From the NCBI GenBank assembly GCA_945928575.1, contig CAMENP010000002.1, forward strand, positions 62,001 through 126,000: a DNA stretch of 64,000 bases. Direction: 5' to 3'. The notes under the pieces were generated by a model, which saw nothing but the letters and a program-made list of their open reading frames with translations, ran no database searches and was not told the DNA's origin. Positions 51,006 through 59,345 of this stretch are shown piece by piece. The position numbers and the translations under genes are program-made. The stretch's first letter is position 1. Each line of letters begins with the position of its first letter. The DNA comes from an uncultured Butyrivibrio sp. GTDB taxonomy: Bacteria > Bacillota > Clostridia > Lachnospirales > Lachnospiraceae.

Positions 51006-53459
51006 ATGCAAAGTGGATTTACCAAGAAAGCAGAGGAAGCATTAAAGAATTCCGCGACAACAGCATATGCGTACGGACATTCAAGTATAGGTTCGGAACA
51101 TATTCTTATAGGACTTATGCAGACGGACGAGAGCGTTGCACAGACAGTGCTTCTTAAGAATGAAGTCGATCTGGAACGTTTTGAGGAAATGGTGAGCCAG
51201 CTTATGCATCCTGATAATATGGCTGAATATTCGGAACCGGAGAGTTACACTCCGAGAGCCGCGGGTATTCTCAATATGGCAGCCAGGGAAGCCAGAAGGT
51301 TTAAAGCGCAGTTAGTGGGTACGGAGCATATTCTTATTGCTATGCTCAAAGATTCCGAATGTGTGGCTACCAAACTGCTTGCAACCATGGGGTGCAATAT
51401 ACAGAAAATATATGTCGATGTGATGATGGCAGTCGGAGATGCGAATAATTACGGTGCCTATAAGGATGAAATAAGTGCCAAAAATAAGAAAAAATCACCC
51501 ACAGCCACACTTGATCAGTACAGCAGGGATCTGACTAAGCTTGCAACGGAAGGTAAGCTCGACCCGGTAATAGGAAGGGAACATGAAATCCAGCGTGTTA
51601 TACAGATAAGCAGCAGGCGTACCAAGAATAATCCTTGCCTTGTCGGAGAACCGGGTGTAGGTAAAACGGCAATAGTTGAAGGCCTGGCATTGCAGATTGC
51701 TGAAGGAAATGTTCCTGACACCATTAAGAACAAAAGAGTTGTGACACTTGATTTGTCCGGAATGGTTGCTGGATCCAAATACCGTGGCGAATTTGAAGAA
51801 AGAATCAAGAAGATAATCAACGAAGTCCGTAATGCCGGAAATGTTATTCTTTTTATAGATGAGCTTCATACAATTATCGGTGCCGGCGGTGCCGAGGGTG
51901 CGATAGATGCGTCCAATATATTAAAACCTTCGCTGGCTCGTGGTGAAGTTCAGATAATAGGTGCCACAACCATTAATGAATATCGTAAGTATATCGAGAA
52001 AGATGCTGCTCTTGAGAGACGATTCCAGCCTGTTAATGTTGAAGAACCGTCGGAAGACGAAGCTATTGAGATATTAAAGGGGCTTCGTAAAGCATATGAG
52101 ACTCATCATAATGTAACAATTACTGATGAGGCACTTACCGCGGCCGTTAAACTATCGGAAAGATATATCAATGACAGATTTCTTCCTGACAAGGCTATCG
52201 ATCTTATTGATGAGGCAGCATCGAAGACAAGGCTCGGGGTATATGTAAAGCCTGAGAAAATAAGCGAAATCGAGCACATTATAGAAGAACTTGACAAGGA
52301 TAAAGAACAGGCTGTTGTCAATGAGGAATTTGAACGTGCGGGAGAACTTAAGGCACGCCGCGTGGAACTTGCCGGTGAACTTGACAGCCTTAATACACAG
52401 TGGCAGAAGGAGAAAGACAGCCGTAACCTTGTTGTAGGAGAGGAAGAAATAGCGGATGTCGTATCTGACTGGACCAAAATCCCGGTTCATAAAATAGCTG
52501 CGGGAGAGTCAGAGCAGCTCATGAATCTTGAGAAGACACTCCACGAAAGAGTTGTCGGACAGGAAGAAGCTGTAAATGCAGTCGCCAAGGCGATAAGAAG
52601 AGGCAGAGTCGGTCTTAAAGACCCTAAGAGACCTACGGGTTCATTTCTTTTCCTCGGACCTACAGGCGTGGGTAAGACAGAATTGTCCAAAGCACTGGCT
52701 GATGCAATGTTTGGCAGCGAGGCTAATCTTATCAGGGTTGACATGACCGAATATATGGAGAAACATAGTGTATCTAAGATGATAGGCTCGCCGCCTGGAT
52801 ATGTGGGATACGAAGAAGGCGGACAGTTAAGCGAGAAAGTGCGCCGCAATCCATATTCGGTAATACTTTTTGATGAAATTGAGAAGGCTCATCCGGATGT
52901 ATTTAATATTTTATTGCAGGTGCTGGACGATGGTATAATAACTGATTCTACCGGACGTAAGATTGATTTCAAAAACACCGTAATCATTATGACAAGTAAT
53001 GCAGGTGCTGAGAACATAGTCGCGCCAAAGAATCTCGGATTTAACACATCGACCGATCCTGACCGGGATTACAAAGCAATGAAGAGCAAAGTTATGGAAG
53101 AGGTAAAACGTCTGTTTAAACCTGAATTCCTTAACAGAATTGACGAGACAATTGTATTCCATATGCTTACACGTAGTGATATAGCGCAGATTGTTGACAT
53201 AATGGTAAATTCTATCAACAAGAGAATCGGCGAACAGATGAATCTTCATATTGAACTTGATGATTCGGCCAAGGCGCTTATTGTTGATAAAGGATATGAT
53301 GAGAAATACGGCGCGCGTCCGTTAAAAAGAGCACTTCAGACGCTTGTGGAAGACGAACTTGCCGAACAGATTCTCGAAGGCAGAATTAAGAATGGCGATA
53401 ATGTTCACATAACATGCGCAGACGACGGTGATAAAAAACTGATTTTTTCTACAAATTAA
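51006..53459 (+). CDS. clpC: ATP-dependent Clp protease ATP-binding subunit ClpC
   Basis: An 817-residue AAA+ unfoldase that feeds ClpP. The two N-terminal Clp repeats (residues 5-140) contain SSIGSEHILIGLM and VGTEHILIAMLKD. AAA domain 1 has GEPGVGKT and LFIDELHTIIG; a UVR-containing middle domain follows (NEEFERAGELKARRVELAGEL); AAA domain 2 has GPTGVGKT and ILFDEIEKAHPD. ClpC with McsA/McsB handles arginine-phosphorylated proteins. AGGAAGTGA precedes the ATG. Last gene of the gntR-mcsA-mcsB-clpC operon. Confidence 0.97.
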   Translation: MQSGFTKKAEEALKNSATTAYAYGHSSIGSEHILIGLMQTDESVAQTVLLKNEVDLERFEEMVSQLMHPDNMAEYSEPESYTPRAAGILNMAAREARRFKAQLVGTEHILIAMLKDSECVATKLLATMGCNIQKIYVDVMMAVGDANNYGAYKDEISAKNKKKSPTATLDQYSRDLTKLATEGKLDPVIGREHEIQRVIQISSRRTKNNPCLVGEPGVGKTAIVEGLALQIAEGNVPDTIKNKRVVTLDLSGMVAGSKYRGEFEERIKKIINEVRNAGNVILFIDELHTIIGAGGAEGAIDASNILKPSLARGEVQIIGATTINEYRKYIEKDAALERRFQPVNVEEPSEDEAIEILKGLRKAYETHHNVTITDEALTAAVKLSERYINDRFLPDKAIDLIDEAASKTRLGVYVKPEKISEIEHIIEELDKDKEQAVVNEEFERAGELKARRVELAGELDSLNTQWQKEKDSRNLVVGEEEIADVVSDWTKIPVHKIAAGESEQLMNLEKTLHERVVGQEEAVNAVAKAIRRGRVGLKDPKRPTGSFLFLGPTGVGKTELSKALADAMFGSEANLIRVDMTEYMEKHSVSKMIGSPPGYVGYEEGGQLSEKVRRNPYSVILFDEIEKAHPDVFNILLQVLDDGIITDSTGRKIDFKNTVIIMTSNAGAENIVAPKNLGFNTSTDPDRDYKAMKSKVMEEVKRLFKPEFLNRIDETIVFHMLTRSDIAQIVDIMVNSINKRIGEQMNLHIELDDSAKALIVDKGYDEKYGARPLKRALQTLVEDELAEQILEGRIKNGDNVHITCADDGDKKLIFSTN

Positions 53460-53532
53460 TGTAGCAATTAGACAGGAGATATATTATAATAAGATTACAT
53501 TCTTTTTACAAACACAATCAGGAGGAACGGCA

Positions 53533-53946
53533 ATGGCTGTAGTAAACGATTTGATCCACATAGAGGGCGATGGAACGATCAGTTTTGGTGATTACACACT
53601 TGATACCAAGACCAAGCTCGATAATGTTGAGTACAACGGAGATATCTATAAGGTTAAGACATTCAAGGAGATTACCAAGCTTGAGAGGAACGGAATGTTT
53701 GTTTATGAGTCTGTTCCGGGAACAGCTGTTAATAATTTTTCTATGAATGACGGTGCTGTCAGCATGAGAGTGGAAGGCAGTGAAGACCCGCAGATTACAC
53801 TTGAACTTGAACCATCTACAGAGTACAAGGTATACGTTGACGGCGTAAGCATTGGCAGCATGACTACCAACATCAGTGGTAAGCTTGTCCTTTCAGTTAC
53901 ACTCGGAGGCGGTAATTCCGCAGAGGTTAAGGCTGTAAGAGCATAG
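53533..53946 (+). CDS. Conserved-looking hypothetical beta-rich protein
   Basis: A 137-residue acidic cytoplasmic protein with no signal peptide. It starts MAVVNDLIHIEGDGTISFGD and is dominated by short beta-strand patterns (YTLDTKTKLDNVEYNGDIYK, then YKVYVDGVSIGSMTTNISGK). The second half resembles a fibronectin-like or endosialidase-annotated small domain seen between clpC and radA in Lachnospiraceae; that label is a name from homology and should not be taken as a function. AGGAGG precedes the ATG, and a hairpin follows. Confidence 0.6.
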   Translation: MAVVNDLIHIEGDGTISFGDYTLDTKTKLDNVEYNGDIYKVKTFKEITKLERNGMFVYESVPGTAVNNFSMNDGAVSMRVEGSEDPQITLELEPSTEYKVYVDGVSIGSMTTNISGKLVLSVTLGGGNSAEVKAVRA

Positions 53947-53968
53947 AATGAATTTAATTTATGTTATT

Positions 53969-53993
53969 AAGGACTGTGTTTAACACAGTCCTT
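53969..53993 (+). terminator. Hairpin between the hypothetical gene and radA
   Basis: AAGGACTGTG pairs with CACAGTCCTT (loop TTTAA). Only a short T-run follows, so termination may be partial. Confidence 0.6.
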
Positions 53994-54013
53994 TGCACAC
54001 CGGAAAGGCGGAT

Positions 54014-55378
54014 ATGGCAAAGGCTAAGAATATAACTTTTTTCTGTAAAGAATGCGGGTATGAATCATCCAAATGGATGGGGCAGTGCCCGTCATGCCAG
54101 GAATGGAATACAATGGTTGAGGCACCCGTGAAAGGCACAGCGCAGACTAAGAGTCATAATGTCGGTATAACTGGTTCATCCGGAAATGCACCTATCAGGT
54201 TTTCACAGATAGACTCGAATTCCGAGGACAGGTATACCACAGGTTTCGGAGAACTTGACAGAGTACTGGGCGGCGGAATTGTCGCAGGTTCTATGGTACT
54301 TGTAGGCGGTGATCCGGGAATAGGTAAGTCTACGATCCTGTTGCAGGTGTGCGCCAATATAGCTGCGTCGAGGAAGGTTCTGTACATATCAGGTGAGGAA
54401 TCTCCCGGACAGATTAAGATGCGCGCGGACAGAATAGGCAATATGCCGGATAATTTTATGCTTATGTGTGAAACGAATCTTAATACAATAGATTCGGCAA
54501 TCAGGGCAGAGAAACCGGATGCGGTTGTTATTGACTCTATTCAGACGATGTATTGCGAGACATCGGATTCGGCACCGGGCAGCGTGAGCCAGGTTCGTGA
54601 ATCCACGAATGCGCTTATGCAGATAGCTAAGGGACTCGGAATAACAGTTTTTATAGTTGGACATGTGACCAAGGAAGGCGTTGTTGCGGGACCTAGAGTT
54701 CTTGAACATATGGTGGACACGGTTCTTTATTTTGAAGGAGAACGAAGTGAATCATATAGGATAATAAGAGCGGTGAAGAACCGTTTCGGGGCTACCAATG
54801 AAATCGGTGTATTCGAGATGTGTCATGAAGGACTTAGGGAAGTACTTAATCCATCGGAATATATGCTTGAGGGCAAGCCGTCGGGTGAGCCCGGTTCGGT
54901 CGTTGTATGTCTTATGGAGGGTACGAGGCCAATCATGGTGGAAATTCAGGCTCTTGTGTGCCATACGAATTTCGGAATGCCGAGACGAACCGCTGCCGGA
55001 GCAGATTATAACAGAATGAACCTTCTTATGGCTGTATTGGAGAAGAAAGCCGGAATGCAGCTCTCAGGTTGTGATGCATACCTTAATATTGCGGGAGGAC
55101 TTAAAGTCAGCGAGCCTGCATTGGACTTGGGTATGGTAATGGCGTTGATTTCGAGCTTCCGCAATATTCCTATACCGGACAGGACAATAGTGTTTGGTGA
55201 GGTTGGACTTACAGGTGAAGTGCGTTCGGTAAGCCAGGCTAAGCAAAGAGTTGCCGAAGCTGTAAAGCTTGGATTTGAAGAATGCATTCTTCCTGCAGCA
55301 TGTCTTAAGAGTGTGGGCGATGTAAGCGGTATCAGGCTTACGGGGGTTAAATCAGTTTCCGAATTATGCAGAAGGTAA
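54014..55378 (+). CDS. radA: DNA repair protein RadA (Sms)
   Basis: A 454-residue RecA-like branch-migration and repair ATPase. An N-terminal C4 zinc finger (FFCKECGYESSKWMGQCPSC) is followed by GGDPGIGKST (Walker A), VVIDSIQTMYC (Walker B), the RadA KNRFG motif in VKNRFGATNEIG and a C-terminal Lon-protease-like domain. The ATG at 54014 (MAKAKNITFFC) has AAAGGCGG upstream; a TTG seven codons earlier lies in the hairpin and is not used. It is followed by the chemoreceptor-type gene. Confidence 0.96.
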   Translation: MAKAKNITFFCKECGYESSKWMGQCPSCQEWNTMVEAPVKGTAQTKSHNVGITGSSGNAPIRFSQIDSNSEDRYTTGFGELDRVLGGGIVAGSMVLVGGDPGIGKSTILLQVCANIAASRKVLYISGEESPGQIKMRADRIGNMPDNFMLMCETNLNTIDSAIRAEKPDAVVIDSIQTMYCETSDSAPGSVSQVRESTNALMQIAKGLGITVFIVGHVTKEGVVAGPRVLEHMVDTVLYFEGERSESYRIIRAVKNRFGATNEIGVFEMCHEGLREVLNPSEYMLEGKPSGEPGSVVVCLMEGTRPIMVEIQALVCHTNFGMPRRTAAGADYNRMNLLMAVLEKKAGMQLSGCDAYLNIAGGLKVSEPALDLGMVMALISSFRNIPIPDRTIVFGEVGLTGEVRSVSQAKQRVAEAVKLGFEECILPAACLKSVGDVSGIRLTGVKSVSELCRR

Positions 55379-55402
55379 AATATACTTACGGAGGAACGGG
55401 TA

Positions 55403-56047
55403 ATGGAAGAACAGTTTTTATCAGAATTTACACAGATCATCAATAATCTTGATGAGTCACAGCTTAAGGTGGAGAAACATGCATTTGATGTAATTAATTC
55501 ATCGGATACATCACTTAATCTTGTCAGGGAGGGTATCACGAGCATTAACGATATTGTTGATGAGATTAACGGACTTAATACTATTGTTGAAGAATCAAAG
55601 GATAATATAAAGCGCCTTGAAGAGTTATCGGGCATGATCGAGAATTTTGCCGGCGTGATATCAAAGATTGCATCCAAAACCAACATGCTCTCTCTCAATG
55701 CATCAATTGAGGCAGCAAGAGCAGGCGAACAGGGCAGAGGTTTTGCGGTTGTAGCCAAGGAAGTCGGTAATCTGGCAGCACAGTCAACAAGCTCTTCAAA
55801 GGACATTGCGGATACGGTTCATGAGGTACATGATTTCGTGGCAACAATGGTTTCGATGATGAATGACATATATGAGCGTTCCGTAAAGCAGAGCAAAAAG
55901 GCAGCAGATATTGGCGTTCTTCTTAACCAGATCCTTGAGGCGGCTAAAGTTGCCAATGACGAGTCACGCGGAATGGAACATGAAATAGCATATCAGAGAG
56001 ATATTACCGATAATGCTAAGGCTGTCATTTCAAAATGTAATAAATAA
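55403..56047 (+). CDS. Soluble methyl-accepting chemotaxis-type signalling protein
   Basis: A 214-residue, fully cytoplasmic helical protein. Its core (about residues 75-160) is the chemoreceptor signalling tip: [41 protein letters not shown]. There is no membrane helix, no HAMP domain and no sensor domain; the N-terminal 70 residues form a coiled coil, and the helices are shorter than in full receptors. CheA/CheW genes are not in the window. GGAGGAACGGG precedes the ATG. It follows radA by 24 bases. It might link to a chemotaxis kinase or a related pathway. Confidence 0.8.
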   Translation: MEEQFLSEFTQIINNLDESQLKVEKHAFDVINSSDTSLNLVREGITSINDIVDEINGLNTIVEESKDNIKRLEELSGMIENFAGVISKIASKTNMLSLNASIEAARAGEQGRGFAVVAKEVGNLAAQSTSSSKDIADTVHEVHDFVATMVSMMNDIYERSVKQSKKAADIGVLLNQILEAAKVANDESRGMEHEIAYQRDITDNAKAVISKCNK

Positions 56048-56071
56048 TTTGCAAAATTGTGTAAATTTTTC

Positions 56072-56100
56072 TTGCAATTAATTCAATTATATGGTATAAC
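56072..56100 (+). promoter_or_regulatory. Promoter of tRNA-Trp
   Basis: TTGCAA, a 17-base spacer and TATAAC, 36 bases before the mature tRNA. Confidence 0.7.
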
Positions 56101-56136
56101 TAACAAGTGACGTCGATAGATGTCACTTGTACATAC

Positions 56137-56209
56137 AGGGGTATAGTTCAGCTGGTAGAGCGTTGGTCTCCAAAACCAAATGTCGTGGGTTCAAATCCTA
56201 CTGCCCCTG
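56137..56209 (+). tRNA. tRNA-Trp (anticodon CCA)
   Basis: A 73-base cloverleaf: acceptor AGGGGTA/TGCCCCT, D arm GTTC/GAGC, anticodon stem TTGGT/ACCAA with loop CTCCAAA, T arm GTGGG/CCTAC with TTCAAAT. No encoded CCA. Confidence 0.97.
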
Positions 56210-56230
56210 CTCTTAAAACGATAAGTTTAT

Positions 56231-56273
56231 ATGGCTGAGACTCTTGATTTTCAAGGGTTTCAGCCATTTTTTT
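56231..56273 (+). terminator. Terminator of tRNA-Trp
   Basis: A 17-bp stem, ATGGCTGAGACTCTTGA with TCAAGGGTTTCAGCCAT (two wobbles), followed by a T-run to 56273. Confidence 0.92.
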
Positions 56274-56468
56274 GTGCTTATTTATTAAGATAAAATATAA
56301 ACACAACATTATGAAATGTCAGATAATTGTTATTTAGAATTAATAAGATTTATTTAGAGTGGTTTAAAAAGTGGTTTACTTTAGGACTATCTAGTGATTG
56401 TAGGGCTTGGATGGAAAAATAAAGGCAGTTGAAAGATTGTATTTAAAGTAGCGTAGATGTTTATAAAA

Positions 56469-56518
56469 GTAAATATATTGTAAAAAATATTTACAAACAT
56501 AAATATCTATGCTACAAT
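56469..56518 (+). promoter_or_regulatory. Promoter and probable operator of the HTH-Fic gene
   Basis: TTTACA, a 17-base spacer and TACAAT (56490-56518). An inverted repeat GTAAATAT, 10 bases, ATATTTAC (56469-56494) overlaps the -35, as an autorepressor site would. The rest of 56274-56468 is AT-rich with no gene. Confidence 0.6.
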
Positions 56519-56546
56519 ATTATAAAAGAGAAAGAAGGTGTTAGTT

Positions 56547-57482
56547 GTGAAAGTTTCGTATGAAAAATTATTTGAGATACTTAACGACAGGGGAATTTCC
56601 AAAACATCGTTAGGAGATGCGTTAAGCTTGTCTTCCACGACACTGGCAAAACTGTCAAAAAATGAACAGATTGCTATGAATACACTTATTGGGATATGCG
56701 ATTATTTAAATTGCCAACCTGGAGATATAATGGAATTAAAACGTGAAGAAAATAAAGAGTCATTATTATATAGATTGACAGAAGAAAAAGACGCAAGATT
56801 AAAAGGAAGTATATATCATCAGACACAGATCAAATTCGCATATAATTCCAACCATATTGAAGGTAGTCGATTAACGGAAGATCAGACACGATACATTTAT
56901 GAAACCAATACCGTTGAGCTTGAAAAAGAACCTGCAAATGTGGATGATATTATGGAAACAATAAATCATTTTCAGTGCTTTGATTATATGATTGAATGTG
57001 CAAATAATACGTTAGATGAAGTGTTCATTAAAAATGTTCATAAAATATTAAAAACAAATACTTCCGATAGTAGACGTTCTTGGTTTAATGTTGGAGAATA
57101 TAAAGCAAGAAAAAATATGGTTGGAGATATGGAAACAACGCCACCGGAAAAAGTAAAAGAAGAAATGGCTAAATTGCTTAATGAATACTGGGATAAACAA
57201 AATATTACATTTAATGATATTTTGGACTTTCATGTTCAATTTGAAAAAATTCATCCATTCCAGGATGGAAACGGTCGTGTTGGTAGGATTATTATGTTTA
57301 AAGAGTGTTTAAGGCATAATATTGTACCATTTATTATTGAAGATAATTTGAAAATGTTTTATTATCGTGGATTAAAAGAGTGGAGCAATGAAAAAGGGTA
57401 TTTAAGAGATACTTGTTTAACTGCTCAAGATAGATATAAGGCATATTTGGATTACTTTGAAATAAAATATGATGATAATTAG
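56547..57482 (+). CDS. Fic family protein with N-terminal HTH (autoinhibited)
   Basis: A 311-residue protein. Residues 1-70 are an XRE/Cro-type helix-turn-helix (KTSLGDALSLSSTTLAKLSK). A Fic/DOC domain follows, with the active motif HPFQDGNGRVGR at 236-247, complete with catalytic His and Arg. SNHIEG at 101-106 matches the inhibitory (S/T)xxxE(G/N) helix, so the protein is self-inhibited. Fic enzymes attach AMP to target hydroxyls. The GTG at 56547 is chosen: AGAAGG lies 8 bases before it. The sequence is AT-richer than its surroundings and lies beside tRNA-Trp and gene remnants, which suggests transfer. Confidence 0.92.
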   Translation: MKVSYEKLFEILNDRGISKTSLGDALSLSSTTLAKLSKNEQIAMNTLIGICDYLNCQPGDIMELKREENKESLLYRLTEEKDARLKGSIYHQTQIKFAYNSNHIEGSRLTEDQTRYIYETNTVELEKEPANVDDIMETINHFQCFDYMIECANNTLDEVFIKNVHKILKTNTSDSRRSWFNVGEYKARKNMVGDMETTPPEKVKEEMAKLLNEYWDKQNITFNDILDFHVQFEKIHPFQDGNGRVGRIIMFKECLRHNIVPFIIEDNLKMFYYRGLKEWSNEKGYLRDTCLTAQDRYKAYLDYFEIKYDDN

Positions 57483-57488
57483 TTATGA

Positions 57489-57908
57489 AACGCGGCTGCA
57501 ACCGGAGGAGATATGTTTGAACTGGTTCCCACAGAAGTTTATTCAAGTGCGGACCTTTACTGGAGCGACAAGAACAGCAGAGTCAGCAAGGAACATGATG
57601 ATCCTGATTTAAGGGATGTGGAACTGGAATATAACACGGTCGATAACTGGGATTCGTATGACACGGTTTTTATAAGTTACCCGATCTGGTGGTATATTGC
57701 CGCATGGCCGGTTAATAATTTTGTATCGGGAAATGATTTTTCCGGTAAAACGGTAATACCGTTCTGTACGTCTGCTTCATCCGGAATTGGAGACAGCGGA
57801 AAACTTCTTGAGAATATGGCAGGTACAGGAAACTGGCAGGAAGGCCACAGATTCAGCTCAAGGGCATCTGAGTCAGATATTAAAGCTTTCAGGCTGTATA
57901 GCATGTAA
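57489..57908 (+). pseudogene. Flavodoxin, N-terminally truncated
   Basis: The frame from 57513 (131 residues) matches the middle and end of a flavodoxin: MFELVPTEVYSSADLYW, VFISYPIWWYIAAWPVNNF, VIPFCTSASSGIGDSG, and RFSSRASESDIKAF. In-frame codons before the ATG give AAATGGD, part of the usual A-x-x-TGGD-x-FE motif, and then a stop at 57486. The first 30 or so residues, with the FMN-phosphate loop, are missing, so it should not bind FMN normally. The 5' break lies just after the Fic gene. The missing start is not found upstream of fic. The end also runs directly into another remnant. Confidence 0.75.
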
Positions 57909-58008
57909 AAAGTGCAAGGAAAATAAAAGATGTGTATTCAATGATTCTGTCAATGAATTTCTTGAGCAAGAAGAGCCGGAACTACTGCAATATGGCATAC
58001 TTCCTTAA
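57886..58008 (+). pseudogene. Fragment of an NAD(P)H-dependent FMN reductase-type flavoprotein
   Basis: In another frame from the flavodoxin end, about 40 codons read SGCIACKKCKENKRCVFND then SVNEFLEQ, the cysteine-containing segment of NADPH-dependent FMN reductases and iron-sulfur flavoproteins. Nothing before or after it in the frame extends the protein, and it stops at TAA 58006-58008. It is a small leftover fused behind the flavodoxin remnant. Confidence 0.6.
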
Positions 58009-58097
58009 CTGTAAAAACATTGCTTCCAAAATGGGATTAAAAAAACCGCAGCCGCGTGAATTTGTCTTCACGAATTTTATATGTTAATATATCATCT

Positions 58098-58991
58098 TCA
58101 TGGGTTACACTGCCTGCAGGGCGTGTAACCCTGTGCTATTATATCATCTCTGTTTCCCTTAAAAATCTGTTTGTTTTTTTCTTTGATCTTACTGACACTT
58201 GAACAGTCTGGCATATGGAATTTCATGGTATTGGTATTAAGGACATATGTATGCGTAAACTCTGTGGAAATTTCTGCCTGAGAGCTGTCGCCGGTTGCAT
58301 AATCAATTTCAATTCCGGGCTGGACATTATAGCAGAACACATTAAAACATATGCCGGCACCATTGTCTTCAACGGAATACCCCTCAAGAAGAACGCCGTC
58401 CGCAACGAGGTTATCGCCGTCAAACACCGGAGTGGCCCGATAGAGCACATGATTTCCGGTTTCTTTGATATAATCCGCGGTCATATTTTCAAACGGGAGC
58501 ATGCCCTGCACATTCAGATATCTTGTACCGGTAATCAGATTATTGACATTGGCATTTTCACCCGTGAGCTGATAAGCGATCAAGTGGCATCTGTTGTACA
58601 GGTAATTGCCGTCAATATTATCGTATTTAATAGTATGCCAGCCGCTCGGACGTACATTTCCGATAGGTCCGCGCTCTTCGGATGGCATCAGATCGCGGCC
58701 GATTGAAGCCATACATACGCCGCATCTGCCGAGTGAATCAAGCTCGCTGTAATATTCATACGATTCGGTGGTATAATCATCTGCTGTAAAATAAGGTTTG
58801 TTGTTATTGATGACGGTATAAGCCGCGTGTGAATATGCCGGAACAGAGTCCGGAGAAAATGACTCTTGTGAGGCCGCAATTGTATTATATGTTTCTGCTA
58901 CGTCAGAAAAGTCCGAACGGCACCCGGACATAAACAGAAGCAGGAATACGGATATGATAATTGTTGATATTTTAGCAATTCTTTTATTCAT
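58098..58991 (-). CDS. Secreted DNA/RNA non-specific endonuclease (lipoprotein)
   Basis: A 297-residue exported nuclease. The signal peptide ends in lipobox MSGC (Cys24). The nuclease core shows RPSGWHTIKYDNIDG and YNRCHLIAYQLTGENANVNN, with the active-site His in RCHL and conserved Asn residues, as in EndA-type DNA-entry nucleases. A C-terminal metal-binding tail, FHMPDCSSVSKI...YTPCRQCNP, is a known accessory motif. It could degrade extracellular DNA or assist uptake; no competence gene is adjacent. It is monocistronic, ahead of tRNA-Leu on the minus strand. Confidence 0.88.
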   Translation of the reverse strand: MNKRIAKISTIIISVFLLLFMSGCRSDFSDVAETYNTIAASQESFSPDSVPAYSHAAYTVINNNKPYFTADDYTTESYEYYSELDSLGRCGVCMASIGRDLMPSEERGPIGNVRPSGWHTIKYDNIDGNYLYNRCHLIAYQLTGENANVNNLITGTRYLNVQGMLPFENMTADYIKETGNHVLYRATPVFDGDNLVADGVLLEGYSVEDNGAGICFNVFCYNVQPGIEIDYATGDSSQAEISTEFTHTYVLNTNTMKFHMPDCSSVSKIKEKNKQIFKGNRDDIIAQGYTPCRQCNP

Positions 58992-59022
58992 CTTATACTG
59001 GCCTTTTGAAAATGATTAAAAT

Positions 59023-59050
59023 AAAAAAGGCCTTGAACAATCAAAGCCTT
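59023..59050 (-). terminator. Terminator of tRNA-Leu
   Basis: On the minus strand AAGGCTTTGA pairs with TCAAGGCCTT (one wobble, loop TTGT), followed by T residues. Confidence 0.85.
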
Positions 59051-59059
59051 CATAAACAA

Positions 59060-59142
59060 TGCGGATGGTGGGACTTGAACCCACACGATGTTGCCACCGG
59101 CAGATTTTGAGTCTGCTGCGTCTGCCATTCCGCCACATCCGC
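59060..59142 (-). tRNA. tRNA-Leu (anticodon CAA)
   Basis: An 83-base class II tRNA: acceptor GCGGATG/CATCCGC with discriminator A, anticodon stem GCAGA/TCTGC with loop CTCAAAA, a variable arm, and T arm GTGGG/CCCAC with TTCAAGT. Confidence 0.96.
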
Positions 59143-59228
59143 GAACCATATTATATTATCACATATCCGCGTCAAAATCAAGAGCTAAAAGCGGCTTTTG
59201 AAAAAACAAAAAAATCTTAATAAATTGC

Positions 59229-59268
59229 TGTCGCTAAATGTCGAAAATTAATCACATTTGCGGCGACA
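59229..59268 (+). promoter_or_regulatory. 0A-box-like sites upstream of spo0A
   Basis: TGTCGCT at 59229 and TGTCGAA at 59239 lie 10 bases apart, one helical turn. The reverse of TGTCGCC lies at 59262-59268. TGTCGAA is the Spo0A core consensus, so autoregulation is likely. Confidence 0.65.
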
Positions 59269-59273
59269 TTATA

Positions 59274-59302
59274 TTGCATTATTTTGCAATCTTATCTATA
59301 AT
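59274..59302 (+). promoter_or_regulatory. Promoter of spo0A
   Basis: TTGCAT, a 17-base spacer and TATAAT, just downstream of the 0A-like boxes and about 44 bases before the start. Confidence 0.7.
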
Positions 59303-59345
59303 AAAATACAAAGCAATAAATTTTTATAGTCAGGAGGAGACTAAT

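Noticed and set aside
56185..58100. Attachment-site duplication of the tRNA-Trp 3' end flanking the Fic region
   Set aside because: I looked for a second copy of the tRNA 3' segment downstream of the gene remnants and did not see one; no integrase is present.
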